From contig NZ_JACYFU010000002.1 of NCBI RefSeq assembly GCF_014837245.1, positions 868,001 through 932,000 of the forward strand: a stretch of 64,000 nt of DNA. Reading direction: 5' to 3'. Of this stretch, positions 17,014-25,125 are shown piece by piece. The translations under genes and the position numbers were made by a program. The notes under the pieces were generated by a model, which saw nothing but the letters and a program-made list of their open reading frames with translations, made no database searches and had not been told where the DNA came from. The first letter of the stretch is position 1, and each line of letters starts with the position of its first letter. Source of the stretch: Devosia oryzisoli. GTDB taxonomy: Bacteria > Pseudomonadota > Alphaproteobacteria > Rhizobiales > Devosiaceae.

Positions 17014-17889
17014 TCACTCAGCATAGACGGCCGGCTCCTCCCTGGGGACGGTCACGCCACGCTCCGCGCAAAGGCCGATGAAATCGTCGAACTTCTGTCG
17101 CTCCCGCACCAGCAGCGGGCCGGAGTAATTGAATTCCTGCAAATGCACGATCAGCGAGTTGGGGGTGACAAGTGCCACACCGTAGTGCGGCTCGGCATGC
17201 AGGCGCGCGGCCTTCGACAGCTTGAGATCGGTATAGGCCTGGTCCGTCATGGAGCGCAGCCCCGTGAAGGAAATGCCCTCGACGTTGCCCTGCAGCAGGA
17301 TATGGCAGTGGCCGTGGAAGATGTGCCGGATCTTGTGGCGGTGCCTGGCCAGCGCCGCGTGGAACTGCGGCCAGTTGGTCAGCCCTTTTGCATCGAGTGC
17401 CGGCGCGTGGAGTTCGACCGGGTGGTGGTGCATGAACAGCAGCACCTCGTGCTCAGCGGCGGCGAGCGTTTCTTCCATCCACTCCAGCCGCTCGGGGCTG
17501 AGGCTGCCGGCGTGGGAGCCGATCCCCTGAGTATCGAGAAAAACCAGATCATAGCCGCCCAGGGTCTGACTGTACTGCACATAGGGCAAGGCAAAGGGAT
17601 GCCGCTTGCCAAACACGGAAAAGAAATTGTCCCTGTTGTCGTGGTTGCCGATCATCAGAAAGACCGGAATCGGGACGGTTTCGAGCAGGGACTCGAGACG
17701 ACGATAGGCCCCCTGCTCTCCCCAATTGGCCAGATCGCCGGTGATCACCAGGAAGTCTGCATCGGGGAAGAGCCCTAGAGAATGGGACAGCGCGCGCTGC
17801 GTGTTCGCATAAGTATCGTAGCCCGCCGGGCGTTCGCCATCGGCGGTCAGATGCAGGTCGGTCAGGTGGATAAACTTCAACGTATTCAA
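17014..17889 (-). CDS. Calcineurin-like metallophosphoesterase (cAMP/glycerophosphodiesterase type)
   Basis: 291 aa. All metal-binding blocks are present in order: HLTDLHL, ITGDLAN, MIGNHDNRD, HHHP and HGHCHI. This arrangement is that of class III nucleotide/glycerophosphodiester phosphodiesterases. No signal peptide, so cytoplasmic. First gene of the operon reading leftwards; the LysR gene diverges from it with an ATTAG-N5-CTAAT box in between, so the operon is likely LysR-controlled. Likely cleaves a phosphodiester or phosphomonoester taken up by the co-encoded importer (inference). Confidence 0.9.
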   Translation of the reverse strand: MNTLKFIHLTDLHLTADGERPAGYDTYANTQRALSHSLGLFPDADFLVITGDLANWGEQGAYRRLESLLETVPIPVFLMIGNHDNRDNFFSVFGKRHPFALPYVQYSQTLGGYDLVFLDTQGIGSHAGSLSPERLEWMEETLAAAEHEVLLFMHHHPVELHAPALDAKGLTNWPQFHAALARHRHKIRHIFHGHCHILLQGNVEGISFTGLRSMTDQAYTDLKLSKAARLHAEPHYGVALVTPNSLIVHLQEFNYSGPLLVRERQKFDDFIGLCAERGVTVPREEPAVYAE

Positions 17890-17953
17890 GGGCGAACATC
17901 CCGTGCTAAGGTCATGACAGGTACCGCCTCGATGTCGCGAGAGTGCTAAGAGC

Positions 17954-17970
17954 TATTAGCTCCACTAATT
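17954..17970. promoter_or_regulatory. LysR-type box ATTAG-N5-CTAAT
   Basis: TATTAGCTCCACTAATT lies between the divergent metallophosphoesterase and LysR genes, 23 bp before the LysR start. The same ATTAG-N5-CTAAT arrangement occurs at 22323-22339, upstream of the importer's binding-protein gene. It is a probable binding site of the LysR protein encoded at 17993. Confidence 0.65.
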
Positions 17971-17992
17971 CTGCCATCATGGGATCGCGCTG

Positions 17993-18853
17993 ATGAAGAT
18001 CAACCTGCACCAGATCCTGGCCTTCAATGCTGCCGCCCGGCACCGCAGCTTTTCCAAGGCCGCCGAGGCGTTGGGCGTTACGCAGTCGAGCGTGACGCAA
18101 AACGTGGCCAAGTTCGAAGCCGTCGTCGGCGCCTATCTCCTGGAGCGGCGCCGGTCCGGGCTGGTGTTGACCCCTGCGGGACGCCGCATCCACCGCGTGA
18201 CCGAAGAAATGGGCCTGCTGCAGATCCAGCTCGAAGAACGCGTCAATGAGTTCACCGGCCTCGAGCAGGGCCTGCTGCGCGTCGTCGGCACGGCAAGCAA
18301 CCCAGCCCTTACCTATCTGCGCCGCTTCCGGGAGCGGCATCCCGGCGTGGATCTCACCTTCGAGAGCGCGAACTGGCGCAAATGCGAGGAAATCCTCAAG
18401 GAGCGGGAGGTCGACGTGGTGATCATGCCCGAGCCAGAAAACACAGAGAACCTCTATGTCTGGCCGATCGAGCACAGGCAGCACGTGGTGCTGATCCCGG
18501 ACGATCACGCGCTCTCGGGGCGCAGGTCGATTTCCCTCAGGGACCTGGCCGAGCACCATATCGTGCTGCCGAGTTCGCGCTCCTTTGCCCGCTGGAGGCT
18601 GGAGACGGAAGCGGCCAATCTCGGCGTCACGTTGAAAAAGCTCATGGTGGTGAGCTCGACGGCGATGGCGGTGGAGGCGGTGTACCACGGCCTGGGCGTG
18701 ACGGTGACCTCGCCGGACACGACGACGCTGGCCCAGAACCTCAAGAGCGTGATCCTCGAGGAACTCGCCGAGCCCTATCTGGTGGTGGCAGCGTGCAACG
18801 CCGACGCCCGCAACACCGGGACGGTGAAAGGGTTTTTCGATTGCATGGACTGA
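17993..18853 (+). CDS. LysR-family transcriptional regulator
   Basis: 286 aa. The N-terminal winged helix-turn-helix reads FNAAARHRSFSKAAEALGVT, then QSSVTQNVAKFEAVVG. The C-terminal substrate-binding domain has the usual length and ends ...TVKGFFDCMD. It is divergent from the 17889-11900 operon and convergent with the permease genes. The box shared by its own promoter region and that of the binding-protein gene indicates that it coordinates the whole 11.9-23.1 kb cluster. The effector is presumably the imported compound or its product. Confidence 0.93.
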   Translation: MKINLHQILAFNAAARHRSFSKAAEALGVTQSSVTQNVAKFEAVVGAYLLERRRSGLVLTPAGRRIHRVTEEMGLLQIQLEERVNEFTGLEQGLLRVVGTASNPALTYLRRFRERHPGVDLTFESANWRKCEEILKEREVDVVIMPEPENTENLYVWPIEHRQHVVLIPDDHALSGRRSISLRDLAEHHIVLPSSRSFARWRLETEAANLGVTLKKLMVVSSTAMAVEAVYHGLGVTVTSPDTTTLAQNLKSVILEELAEPYLVVAACNADARNTGTVKGFFDCMD

Positions 18854-18876
18854 CCTGGACATGACGGGGCCGCTCC

Positions 18877-19704
18877 TCATCGTGCCTGCGACAGCGGATC
18901 GAGCCGGTCGCGCAGCCAGTCGCCCAGGATGCTCATGGAGAGCGTCGTGAAGAAGATCGCCAGACCCGGGAGCACGGACAGCCACCACGCCTGCAGCAGG
19001 TAGTTGCGGCCCTCGCCGAGCATGAGGCCAAGGCTGGTGTCGGGCGGCTGGACGCCGAGCCCCAGGAAGCTGAGGCCGGTTTCGAGCAGGATGGTCGCCG
19101 GGAAGTTGAGCGTCAGCTGGACGATGATGGCGCTGGCAATGTTGGGCAGGACGTGGCGGGCATAGATGGTTGGCCAGCTCATCTCGAGGCCCTCGAGCGC
19201 CATGACATAGTTGCGCTGGCGGGCGGACAGCACCAGGCCGCGGGCGAGCCGCGTATAGACTTCCCAGCCGGCAAACCCGATCAGCACCAGGAAGACCACC
19301 ATGCTGTTGCCGAGCACGGCCAGCACGAACATCACCAGGATGATAAAGGGTACGGCCGCCTGGAAATCCACCGCCGCCATGATGATCTGCTCGGTTGCGC
19401 CGCGGAAATGGGCGGCCGTGAAGCCGAGCGTGGTGCCGATGATGGCGCCGATCGCGGTGCCGATGGCGGCGATCAGCAGGCTCGTGCGCAGTGCATAGAG
19501 CAGGCGCGAGAAGGTATCGCGGCCCAACTCGTCGGTTCCCAGCCAGTTCGCCCAGGTGCCGCCAGCAAACACCGGCGGCTTGAGCCGCGCCAGGAGATTG
19601 GTGTGCAGCGGATCGAGCGGGGCAAGGAAATTGGCGAACACCGCGCAGAAGGCGATCAGCACCAGAAAGCTCACGGCAATGCGGGTAAGAACGGGCATCT
19701 TCAT
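18877..19704 (-). CDS. ABC transporter permease, OppC/DppC type
   Basis: Start set at 19704 (MKMPVLTRIAVSFLVLIAFC) with AGGAG 7 bp upstream; 275 aa. It has an N-terminal membrane anchor, the LGTDELGRDTFSRLLYALRT loop typical of OppC/DppC, five further hydrophobic segments and a C-terminal DWLRDRLDPL motif. It overlaps the upstream OppB-type permease by 4 bp (ATGA). Inner-membrane subunit of the first importer. Confidence 0.94.
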   Translation of the reverse strand: MKMPVLTRIAVSFLVLIAFCAVFANFLAPLDPLHTNLLARLKPPVFAGGTWANWLGTDELGRDTFSRLLYALRTSLLIAAIGTAIGAIIGTTLGFTAAHFRGATEQIIMAAVDFQAAVPFIILVMFVLAVLGNSMVVFLVLIGFAGWEVYTRLARGLVLSARQRNYVMALEGLEMSWPTIYARHVLPNIASAIIVQLTLNFPATILLETGLSFLGLGVQPPDTSLGLMLGEGRNYLLQAWWLSVLPGLAIFFTTLSMSILGDWLRDRLDPLSQAR

Positions 19705-20639
19705 CGCGAACTCCTGCGCACGCGCGGGTCGAGCACGCCATAGAGCAGGTCCACCGCGAGGTTTGCGAGGATCATTGTGAGCGCGGTGGACAGGACGATG
19801 ACCTGCACGACGGCGAGATCGCGCGACGCCACCGAAGCGGCCAGCAGGCGCCCTACGCCGGGCCAGGCAAACACCGTTTCGACGATGATGGCCCCGGCGA
19901 TGAGATCGCCGAAGCGGAGCCCCAAAATTGTGACGATGGGGATCGATGCATTGGGCAGGGCGTGGACGATGGTGCGCCGGAACCCGGGAATGCCGCGCGC
20001 CCGGGCCGAGGCCACATAAGGCTGGTTCAGCACGTCCAGCATGCACGAGCGGGCAAAGCGGGCGATGGCCCCGGCGCTCGAGAGCGACAGCGTCGCCACC
20101 GGCATCACCAGATGTTGCCAGGTGCCAGACCCGAAGCTGGGCAGGAGATGCAGGTACAGCGAGAAAATCAGGATGAGCAGGATGCCGAGGAAAAAGTTGG
20201 GCATGGCGAAGCCGAGCACCGAAAGGCCCATCACGAACCGATCGTAGGCGCTGTGCTGGTTGACGGCGGCGATGATGCCCAGCGGCATGCCGATGAGGAC
20301 GGCGCAGAGGAGGCTCATCAGGCCGAGCAGCAGGGTAGCGGGGACGCGCTCGAGAAACACGGCGGACGCCGGCTCGTAACTGCGGACGGAAAGGCCGAAA
20401 TCCCCGCGGAGGGTGTCGGCGATATAGGTCAGGAACTGCTCCGGGAGCGGGCGATCATAGCCCCAGCGGGCCGCGATTTCGGCAACCTGTTCGGGCGTGG
20501 CATCCGGCCCTGCCAAGGCAGAGACCGGGTCGCCGGAAAACCGCATCATGATGAAAACCGCGACCGCGACGACGAACAGCGTCGCCAGCATGCGGACCGC
20601 ACGCAACAAGAAGGAACCGAGCACGGGGAGCCTTTCCAA
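19701..20639 (-). CDS. ABC transporter permease, OppB/DppB type
   Basis: 312 aa. N-terminal helix, the RFSGDPVSALAGPDATPEQV loop, FGLSVRS, and the C-terminal motif with AWPGVGRLLAASVASRDL followed by DLLYGVLDPRVR are all diagnostic of the OppB/DppB half. Lies 46 bp downstream of the binding-protein gene in the same operon and overlaps the OppC-type gene by 4 bp. Confidence 0.94.
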   Translation of the reverse strand: MERLPVLGSFLLRAVRMLATLFVVAVAVFIMMRFSGDPVSALAGPDATPEQVAEIAARWGYDRPLPEQFLTYIADTLRGDFGLSVRSYEPASAVFLERVPATLLLGLMSLLCAVLIGMPLGIIAAVNQHSAYDRFVMGLSVLGFAMPNFFLGILLILIFSLYLHLLPSFGSGTWQHLVMPVATLSLSSAGAIARFARSCMLDVLNQPYVASARARGIPGFRRTIVHALPNASIPIVTILGLRFGDLIAGAIIVETVFAWPGVGRLLAASVASRDLAVVQVIVLSTALTMILANLAVDLLYGVLDPRVRRSSR

Positions 20640-20685
20640 TACGATATCCGGGCCGGCAACGCGCCGACCCGAAGGCGTCGTTCAC

Positions 20686-22245
20686 TCAGTCGAACTTGAG
20701 ATTGTAGGAGCGGAAGTCCATCGGCCAGAACGAATAGGGTTTCCACTCGATGCCGTTGCGGACGCCGTAGTACTCCATCGCCTGGAACAGCTCGATCTGC
20801 GGGCGCTCGTCGTCGAGAATGTCGAGGAGCTGCTCGTAGACCCCGATGCGCGCGTCATGATCGACCGTGGTCTCGAGCTTGCTGATGAGGTCGAGGAATT
20901 CAGGGGACGGATCCCAGCTGTAGCCCGCGGCATCGGAGCGGACGCGGATACCTTCCGGGCCGTAGATGTTGACCAGCGGATGGGTGATGTCGGGGATCTG
21001 CACGCCGTTGGAGTGGGCGAACATGTGCTTGCCCGGCGCCGTGACTTCGTCGAAGGTGTCGCGGATTTCGATCTTGACGTTGATGCCCGCTTCCTTCCAC
21101 TGCTGCTGCAGCACCTGGGCAACCTGCTCGTAGTTGGCGTAGTAGCCGCCCTGGATGCGGAAGATCAGCTCTTCCCCGTTATAGTCGGACTTGGCCAGGA
21201 GTTCCTTGGCCTCTTCCAGGTCGTAGTGTTCGTTGGGACGGTCGGCGAGGTAATCTTCGCCATGGCTGACAAAATTGAAGTCGTGGGGGATGCGGTTCTG
21301 GCCGCCCCACAAGGCATCCACGATGGCTTCGCGATCGACGGCCCAGACCAGCGCCTGACGGAGATATTTGTCGTCCATCGGCGGTTCGAAGGTGTTGAGG
21401 GCAACCACGCGGGAATTGTCGATCACCACCGGCTTGACCGTCGCCACGCCCGAGCTGTCGATGAAGGCCTGCTGATCGGGCGTGATCGAGACGATCATGT
21501 CGAGCTCGCCGTTGAGCAGCCCGGTGATGCGGCCCGCTTCCTCGGGGATTTCGCGGAAGATGATCTCGCGCGCCGGCGGCAGTCCGCCCCAGTATTTGTC
21601 GTTGGACACCAGCCGCACATATTCGTCCGGCTTGTACTCTTCCAGCTTGTAGGGGCCGGTGCCGATGGGCTTGAGGTTGAAGCCCTCGATCCCCTGCTCG
21701 AGGAAGTAGGCCTTGGGCACCACCATGCCGAGCGGCGAAGTGAAGCGCGCCGGAAAGATCGGGTCGGGGGCCTTGGTGGTGAAGCTGACGGTATCCTCGT
21801 CCACCACGCTGACGTCGGTGAAGGTGCCGTAATAGGTGCTGCCGGCCTTGTAGATCCGATCCGGCCCCCACATCATCTGCTCGCCGAAGGAGAAGGCAAC
21901 GTCTTCTGCCGTCATCGGCGTGCCATCCTGGAAGACGACATCGGTGCGGATATCCACCTCCCACTGGGTGTCGGAGACCTGGCGCCATGCGGTGGCGATG
22001 GATGGCACGAGTTCGGCTCCGGCGCCGCTCTCGTTCCCCCAATAGGCCCGCGAAATCAACTTGTCGAAAATGGATGCGGTTATGCGCTGGCCGGCGTTGG
22101 AAATGTTCAGGGACGGATCGAAACCGTCGGAAAGGCTTTGCACGCCGATCGTCAGGATCGGCCGATCATCCTGCGCAAGGACCGGGACGACAGTCGCCGT
22201 CGCCAGGGCGACGACGGTTGCCGTCGCCGTAATAAACTTGTTCAT
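20686..22245 (-). CDS. ABC transporter substrate-binding protein, family 5
   Basis: 519 aa. A Sec signal peptide (MNKFITATATVVALATATVV, cleavage after VLA) is followed by LTIGVQSLSDGFDPSLNISN and the family-5 motif WEVDIRTDVVFQDGTPMTAE DV-type region. Family-5 proteins bind peptides, nickel, oligosaccharides or opine-like sugar phosphodiesters. Next to a GDPD gene and two other phosphoesterases, a phosphodiester ligand is the most attractive guess, by analogy with the agrocinopine (acc) system of Agrobacterium. The LysR-type box lies about 80 bp upstream of the start. Confidence 0.94.
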   Translation of the reverse strand: MNKFITATATVVALATATVVPVLAQDDRPILTIGVQSLSDGFDPSLNISNAGQRITASIFDKLISRAYWGNESGAGAELVPSIATAWRQVSDTQWEVDIRTDVVFQDGTPMTAEDVAFSFGEQMMWGPDRIYKAGSTYYGTFTDVSVVDEDTVSFTTKAPDPIFPARFTSPLGMVVPKAYFLEQGIEGFNLKPIGTGPYKLEEYKPDEYVRLVSNDKYWGGLPPAREIIFREIPEEAGRITGLLNGELDMIVSITPDQQAFIDSSGVATVKPVVIDNSRVVALNTFEPPMDDKYLRQALVWAVDREAIVDALWGGQNRIPHDFNFVSHGEDYLADRPNEHYDLEEAKELLAKSDYNGEELIFRIQGGYYANYEQVAQVLQQQWKEAGINVKIEIRDTFDEVTAPGKHMFAHSNGVQIPDITHPLVNIYGPEGIRVRSDAAGYSWDPSPEFLDLISKLETTVDHDARIGVYEQLLDILDDERPQIELFQAMEYYGVRNGIEWKPYSFWPMDFRSYNLKFD

Positions 22246-22322
22246 CGTTCCTCCTTCCAGGCCTTTACATCAGCCCTTGGTGCCTGAAGCTAAAAGAGGA
22301 AGGTCACCTCGGCGTGACGGCT

Positions 22323-22339
22323 TATTAGAAACTCTAATA
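22323..22339. promoter_or_regulatory. LysR-type box upstream of the binding-protein gene
   Basis: TATTAGAAACTCTAATA is a perfect inverted repeat (TATTAGA / TCTAATA, 3-nt centre) and has the same ATTAG-N5-CTAAT core as the box at 17954-17970. It overlaps the stop codon of the GDPD gene and lies about 80 bp upstream of the binding-protein ATG, so the importer probably has its own LysR-controlled promoter here. Confidence 0.7.
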
Positions 22340-23089
22340 GTCAGATGGACTCTTGCCCCCATCGCGCAGTCCAAGTGCCATATCCGGCCGATCGGTCGAC
22401 ACATGCCGGACATTTCGAGACAGCCAATAGTGCAGTCTTGCCGGCTTGTTGTTCACCGCGACGGCGAGACGATCCGGCGGCATCAGCCGAAAAGCGATTT
22501 CCTCGTTCAGGGCGAACATGTCCTCCTGGAGGGCGGCAATGGCACCGGGAATGGCGGAGAGCCTCTGCAGCGCGTTTTCCAGCCCGCCCTGGAAATCCGC
22601 CTGCGGGCGCCAGAGGCAGGCCTGCAGCCCGATCTCTGACGAGAGCCGCCGGGTCCGCTCCAGGCATTGCGGCACGAAACTCAGGATCATTGCGCGATTG
22701 ACGAGGTTGCGCCGGGCCAGGGCGTCCAGCACCAGCCTTTCGACTTCGGGATAAGGAGAGCTGTCGAAATTGGTCTTGATCTCGATGGCTAACTCGATCG
22801 CAGTCGGCGCCAAGCTATCGAGAACCATGTCGAGCGTGGGGATGGTCTCATCCGTGTCGCGCAGCTTGATGGCGCGCAGTTCGTCCGCTGTATGACGGCT
22901 CAGCGGACCGGTCCCATGGCTGGTGCGGTCGAGCATCCCGTCATGCATGACAAAGGGCACCCCATCGGCACTGAGGTGCACGTCGAATTCCACGATATCG
23001 ACACCTAGGTCCACGGCATTGAGAAAACCCTGCAGGGTATTTTCCGGCCAGAGGTCCCGCGCGCCGCGATGGCCAAGGATTTTTACCAC
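22334..23089 (-). CDS. Glycerophosphodiester phosphodiesterase (GDPD family)
   Basis: 251 aa. The start MVKILGHRGARDLWPENTLQ carries the catalytic HRG and PENT motifs, followed by VDIVEFDVHLSADGVPFVMH D (metal Glu/Asp and second catalytic His) and later AIELAIEIKT. Hydrolyses glycerophosphodiesters to glycerol-3-phosphate plus an alcohol; no signal peptide, so cytoplasmic like UgpQ. Upstream of, and in line with, the family-5 binding protein and permeases. In the Agrobacterium agrocinopine operon a GDPD-like enzyme (AccF) plays the equivalent role next to a family-5 importer. Confidence 0.93.
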   Translation of the reverse strand: MVKILGHRGARDLWPENTLQGFLNAVDLGVDIVEFDVHLSADGVPFVMHDGMLDRTSHGTGPLSRHTADELRAIKLRDTDETIPTLDMVLDSLAPTAIELAIEIKTNFDSSPYPEVERLVLDALARRNLVNRAMILSFVPQCLERTRRLSSEIGLQACLWRPQADFQGGLENALQRLSAIPGAIAALQEDMFALNEEIAFRLMPPDRLAVAVNNKPARLHYWLSRNVRHVSTDRPDMALGLRDGGKSPSDY

Positions 23090-23263
23090 GGTTCAGCCCT
23101 CACATGTGAGTTTGCGTCGTTGAGAAAACGGTCGGCGAATAGCGACATCGGCTGCGGAGAGCACACGGCGCAGCCCACATTCCTCGCGGCTTCCGCGTGG
23201 CGTCAGTGAGAGCTCCCATGCAGGCTTTGCCATTGCCAGACAGCCCTCGCGACGTTATGAATA

Positions 23264-23289
23264 ACTCGATGTTAGCGCTACCATCGAGT
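23264..23289. promoter_or_regulatory. 26-bp palindromic LacI/GntR-type operator abutting the LacI start codon
   Basis: The arms ACTCGATG and CATCGAGT flank TAGCGCTA-containing centre ATGTTAGCGCTACCAT; only one base pair breaks the 26-bp symmetry. The core resembles operators of GntR-like LacI-family repressors (ATGTTACCGGTAACAT). It ends one base before the ATG at 23291, so repressor binding would block the gene's own expression and possibly the divergent GDPD gene (start 23089). Confidence 0.75.
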
Positions 23290-23290
23290 A

Positions 23291-24352
23291 ATGGTCAACA
23301 TGGCTTCTCCCGGGAAACGCACGTCCCGATCAGGATCGAACAAAGTCCGCATCGAGGAAGTGGCTCGGCTCGCGGGCGTGTCGGCCATAACCGTGTCTCG
23401 CGCCCTGAACACGCCTCAGAAAGTCAACGAAGCAACGCGCAATGCGGTGCTGAAGGCCGTCGAAGACACCGGCTACATTCCCAATCGTCTCGCCGGCAGC
23501 CTCGCGTCCAATCGCAGCCGCACTGTCGGCGTGATCGTGCCGACCGTCACCAACTCGATCTTCGCGGACAAGATCAAGGGACTGAGCGACGTACTCTCCG
23601 AAGCCGGGTATCAAATTCTGCTTGGGCAGAGCGGGTATTCTCCCGAGGTCGAAGCGGAGTTGGTGTCGGCGCTCCTGGCGCAGAGCCCCAGCGGCCTTGT
23701 CATCACCGGCAGCGCCCACGCCTTACGGACGCACACCCTGTTGGGACGCGCAGACATCCCCGTGGTCGAGACCTGGACCAACGCCGAGGCACCGGTGGAC
23801 ATGCAGGTGGGGTTCTCGAACGAGGATGCGGCCTTTGCCGCAGTGGCTCACCTCGCCGCAGGGGGGTATCGCAGCCTTGCCCTCGTCGTGGCGCCGATGG
23901 TGCATAACGACCGCGCCCTCGGCCGCAAAAGAGGTTTCGACAGAGGCCTAGCGCACTTCGGCCTCCGCCAGACCCTGCCGCCCATCGAGGCCGAATTCAG
24001 CCTGCGCAATGGGGCGGATGCACTCGCCCGGGTCATCGAAGCGCAACCGCAGACCGACGCGATATTTTTTGCCAACGATGTCCTGGCGGCCGGTGCGCTG
24101 CTCGAATGCCGCCGCCGGAACGTCGCTGTGCCGGATCGGATCGGCATCATCGGTTTCGATGATCTCGAGATCGCCAGCGAGATGGTGCCCCGCCTCACCA
24201 CTGTGGCCGTGCCCCGCTATGACATCGGCGCCAACGCGGCTCGCATGCTGTTGCGCCGTCTGGCCGGCGAGACCATCCAGCCGAAACTGACGCTCGACTT
24301 TGAAGTGGTGGCCCGGGAGTCGACCCGGCGAACTTGCGGTGACCGGGTTTGA
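23291..24352 (+). CDS. LacI-family regulator (GntR-like subgroup)
   Basis: 353 aa. The DNA-binding domain reads RIEEVARLAGVSAITVSRAL NTPQKV, followed by the hinge and an effector domain with VGVIVPTVTNSIFADKIKG and IGIIGFDDLEIA. The start is uncertain: ATG 23291 directly follows the palindrome and has no clear ribosome binding site; the next Met is at codon 4. It may be translated from a leaderless or very short-leader message. It probably regulates itself and neighbouring genes (GDPD or the 24429-27881 run). Confidence 0.92.
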   Translation: MVNMASPGKRTSRSGSNKVRIEEVARLAGVSAITVSRALNTPQKVNEATRNAVLKAVEDTGYIPNRLAGSLASNRSRTVGVIVPTVTNSIFADKIKGLSDVLSEAGYQILLGQSGYSPEVEAELVSALLAQSPSGLVITGSAHALRTHTLLGRADIPVVETWTNAEAPVDMQVGFSNEDAAFAAVAHLAAGGYRSLALVVAPMVHNDRALGRKRGFDRGLAHFGLRQTLPPIEAEFSLRNGADALARVIEAQPQTDAIFFANDVLAAGALLECRRRNVAVPDRIGIIGFDDLEIASEMVPRLTTVAVPRYDIGANAARMLLRRLAGETIQPKLTLDFEVVARESTRRTCGDRV

Positions 24353-24428
24353 CCAGACAGATCAACCTCCACACTGCCCCAGGTTTGCGGGCGGCTGACG
24401 TCGCGTGTCGGACGCATAAGGAGCGCTC

Positions 24429-25115
24429 GTGACCCTTCGCATTCTCGTCATCACTGCCGACACTGCCTTCAACCTCAAGCTCTGCAAGGACCTGGAGGCG
24501 GACGGTCACGTGGTGGACGGCAGCAGCAGTGCGGAGGATGCAAAGCTCAGGATCCGCGAACTCCCGCCAGACCTCGCCGTGATTTCCTGGCACCTGCCGG
24601 ACATGCCCGGCATCGAGCTCTGTCGCCAACTGCGCTTACGGCGCGAGTCGATGGAACTGCCCATCGTCATGCTGACCGACCGGACCGACGAAGCCGCACG
24701 GGTGCGCTGCCTCGAGACGGGCGCCGACGACGTTCTGACCATGCCGGTTTCAGCAGCCGAACTCCTGGCGCATATCAAGGCCGTCGTTCGGCGGCACAAT
24801 CCGCAATTGATCGTGGATGCGCTGCGCGCCGGGGGCATCGAACTCAATCGCGTGACGCACCGAGTCAGCTCCAGGGGGCGCGAGCTCAAGCTTTCCTCGG
24901 TCGAATTCCGCCTCCTGATGAAGCTCATGGAAAACAGCGGCCGCATCCTGCCCCGCGCGCTTCTGCTCGATCACGTCTGGGGCTCTGACGTCTACATCAG
25001 CGAACGCACCGTCGACGTGCACATCGCCCGCCTGCGAAATTGCCTGCGCGACACTCCGGCGCGCAACGCCATCCAGACGGTCCGTGGCCTCGGCTATTCC
25101 TTCGTAAGCCCCTGA
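24429..25115 (+). CDS. OmpR/PhoB-type response regulator lacking the phosphoacceptor Asp
   Basis: GTG start with AAGGAG 5-10 bp upstream; 228 aa. The receiver domain spans about residues 1-120 and the winged-helix DNA-binding domain about 128-228 (VEFRLLMKLMENSGRILPRA, SERTVDVHIARLR, VRGLGYSF). In the receiver the phosphorylated Asp is replaced by Ser53 (VISWHLPDMPG where PhoB has LLDWMLP), the acidic pair after strand 1 is Thr-Ala, and the conserved Lys is Met (LTMPVS). It should therefore act without classical phosphorylation. No histidine kinase is adjacent. It lies 10 bp upstream of the enolase-superfamily gene and may be co-transcribed with it. Confidence 0.88.
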   Translation: MTLRILVITADTAFNLKLCKDLEADGHVVDGSSSAEDAKLRIRELPPDLAVISWHLPDMPGIELCRQLRLRRESMELPIVMLTDRTDEAARVRCLETGADDVLTMPVSAAELLAHIKAVVRRHNPQLIVDALRAGGIELNRVTHRVSSRGRELKLSSVEFRLLMKLMENSGRILPRALLLDHVWGSDVYISERTVDVHIARLRNCLRDTPARNAIQTVRGLGYSFVSP

Positions 25116-25125
25116 GGAGTGGGTA

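Noticed and set aside
20497..22287. Plus-strand open frame of about 600 codons opposite the first binding protein
   Set aside because: Antisense to a clear signal-peptide-bearing SBP; composition is that of a shadow frame.
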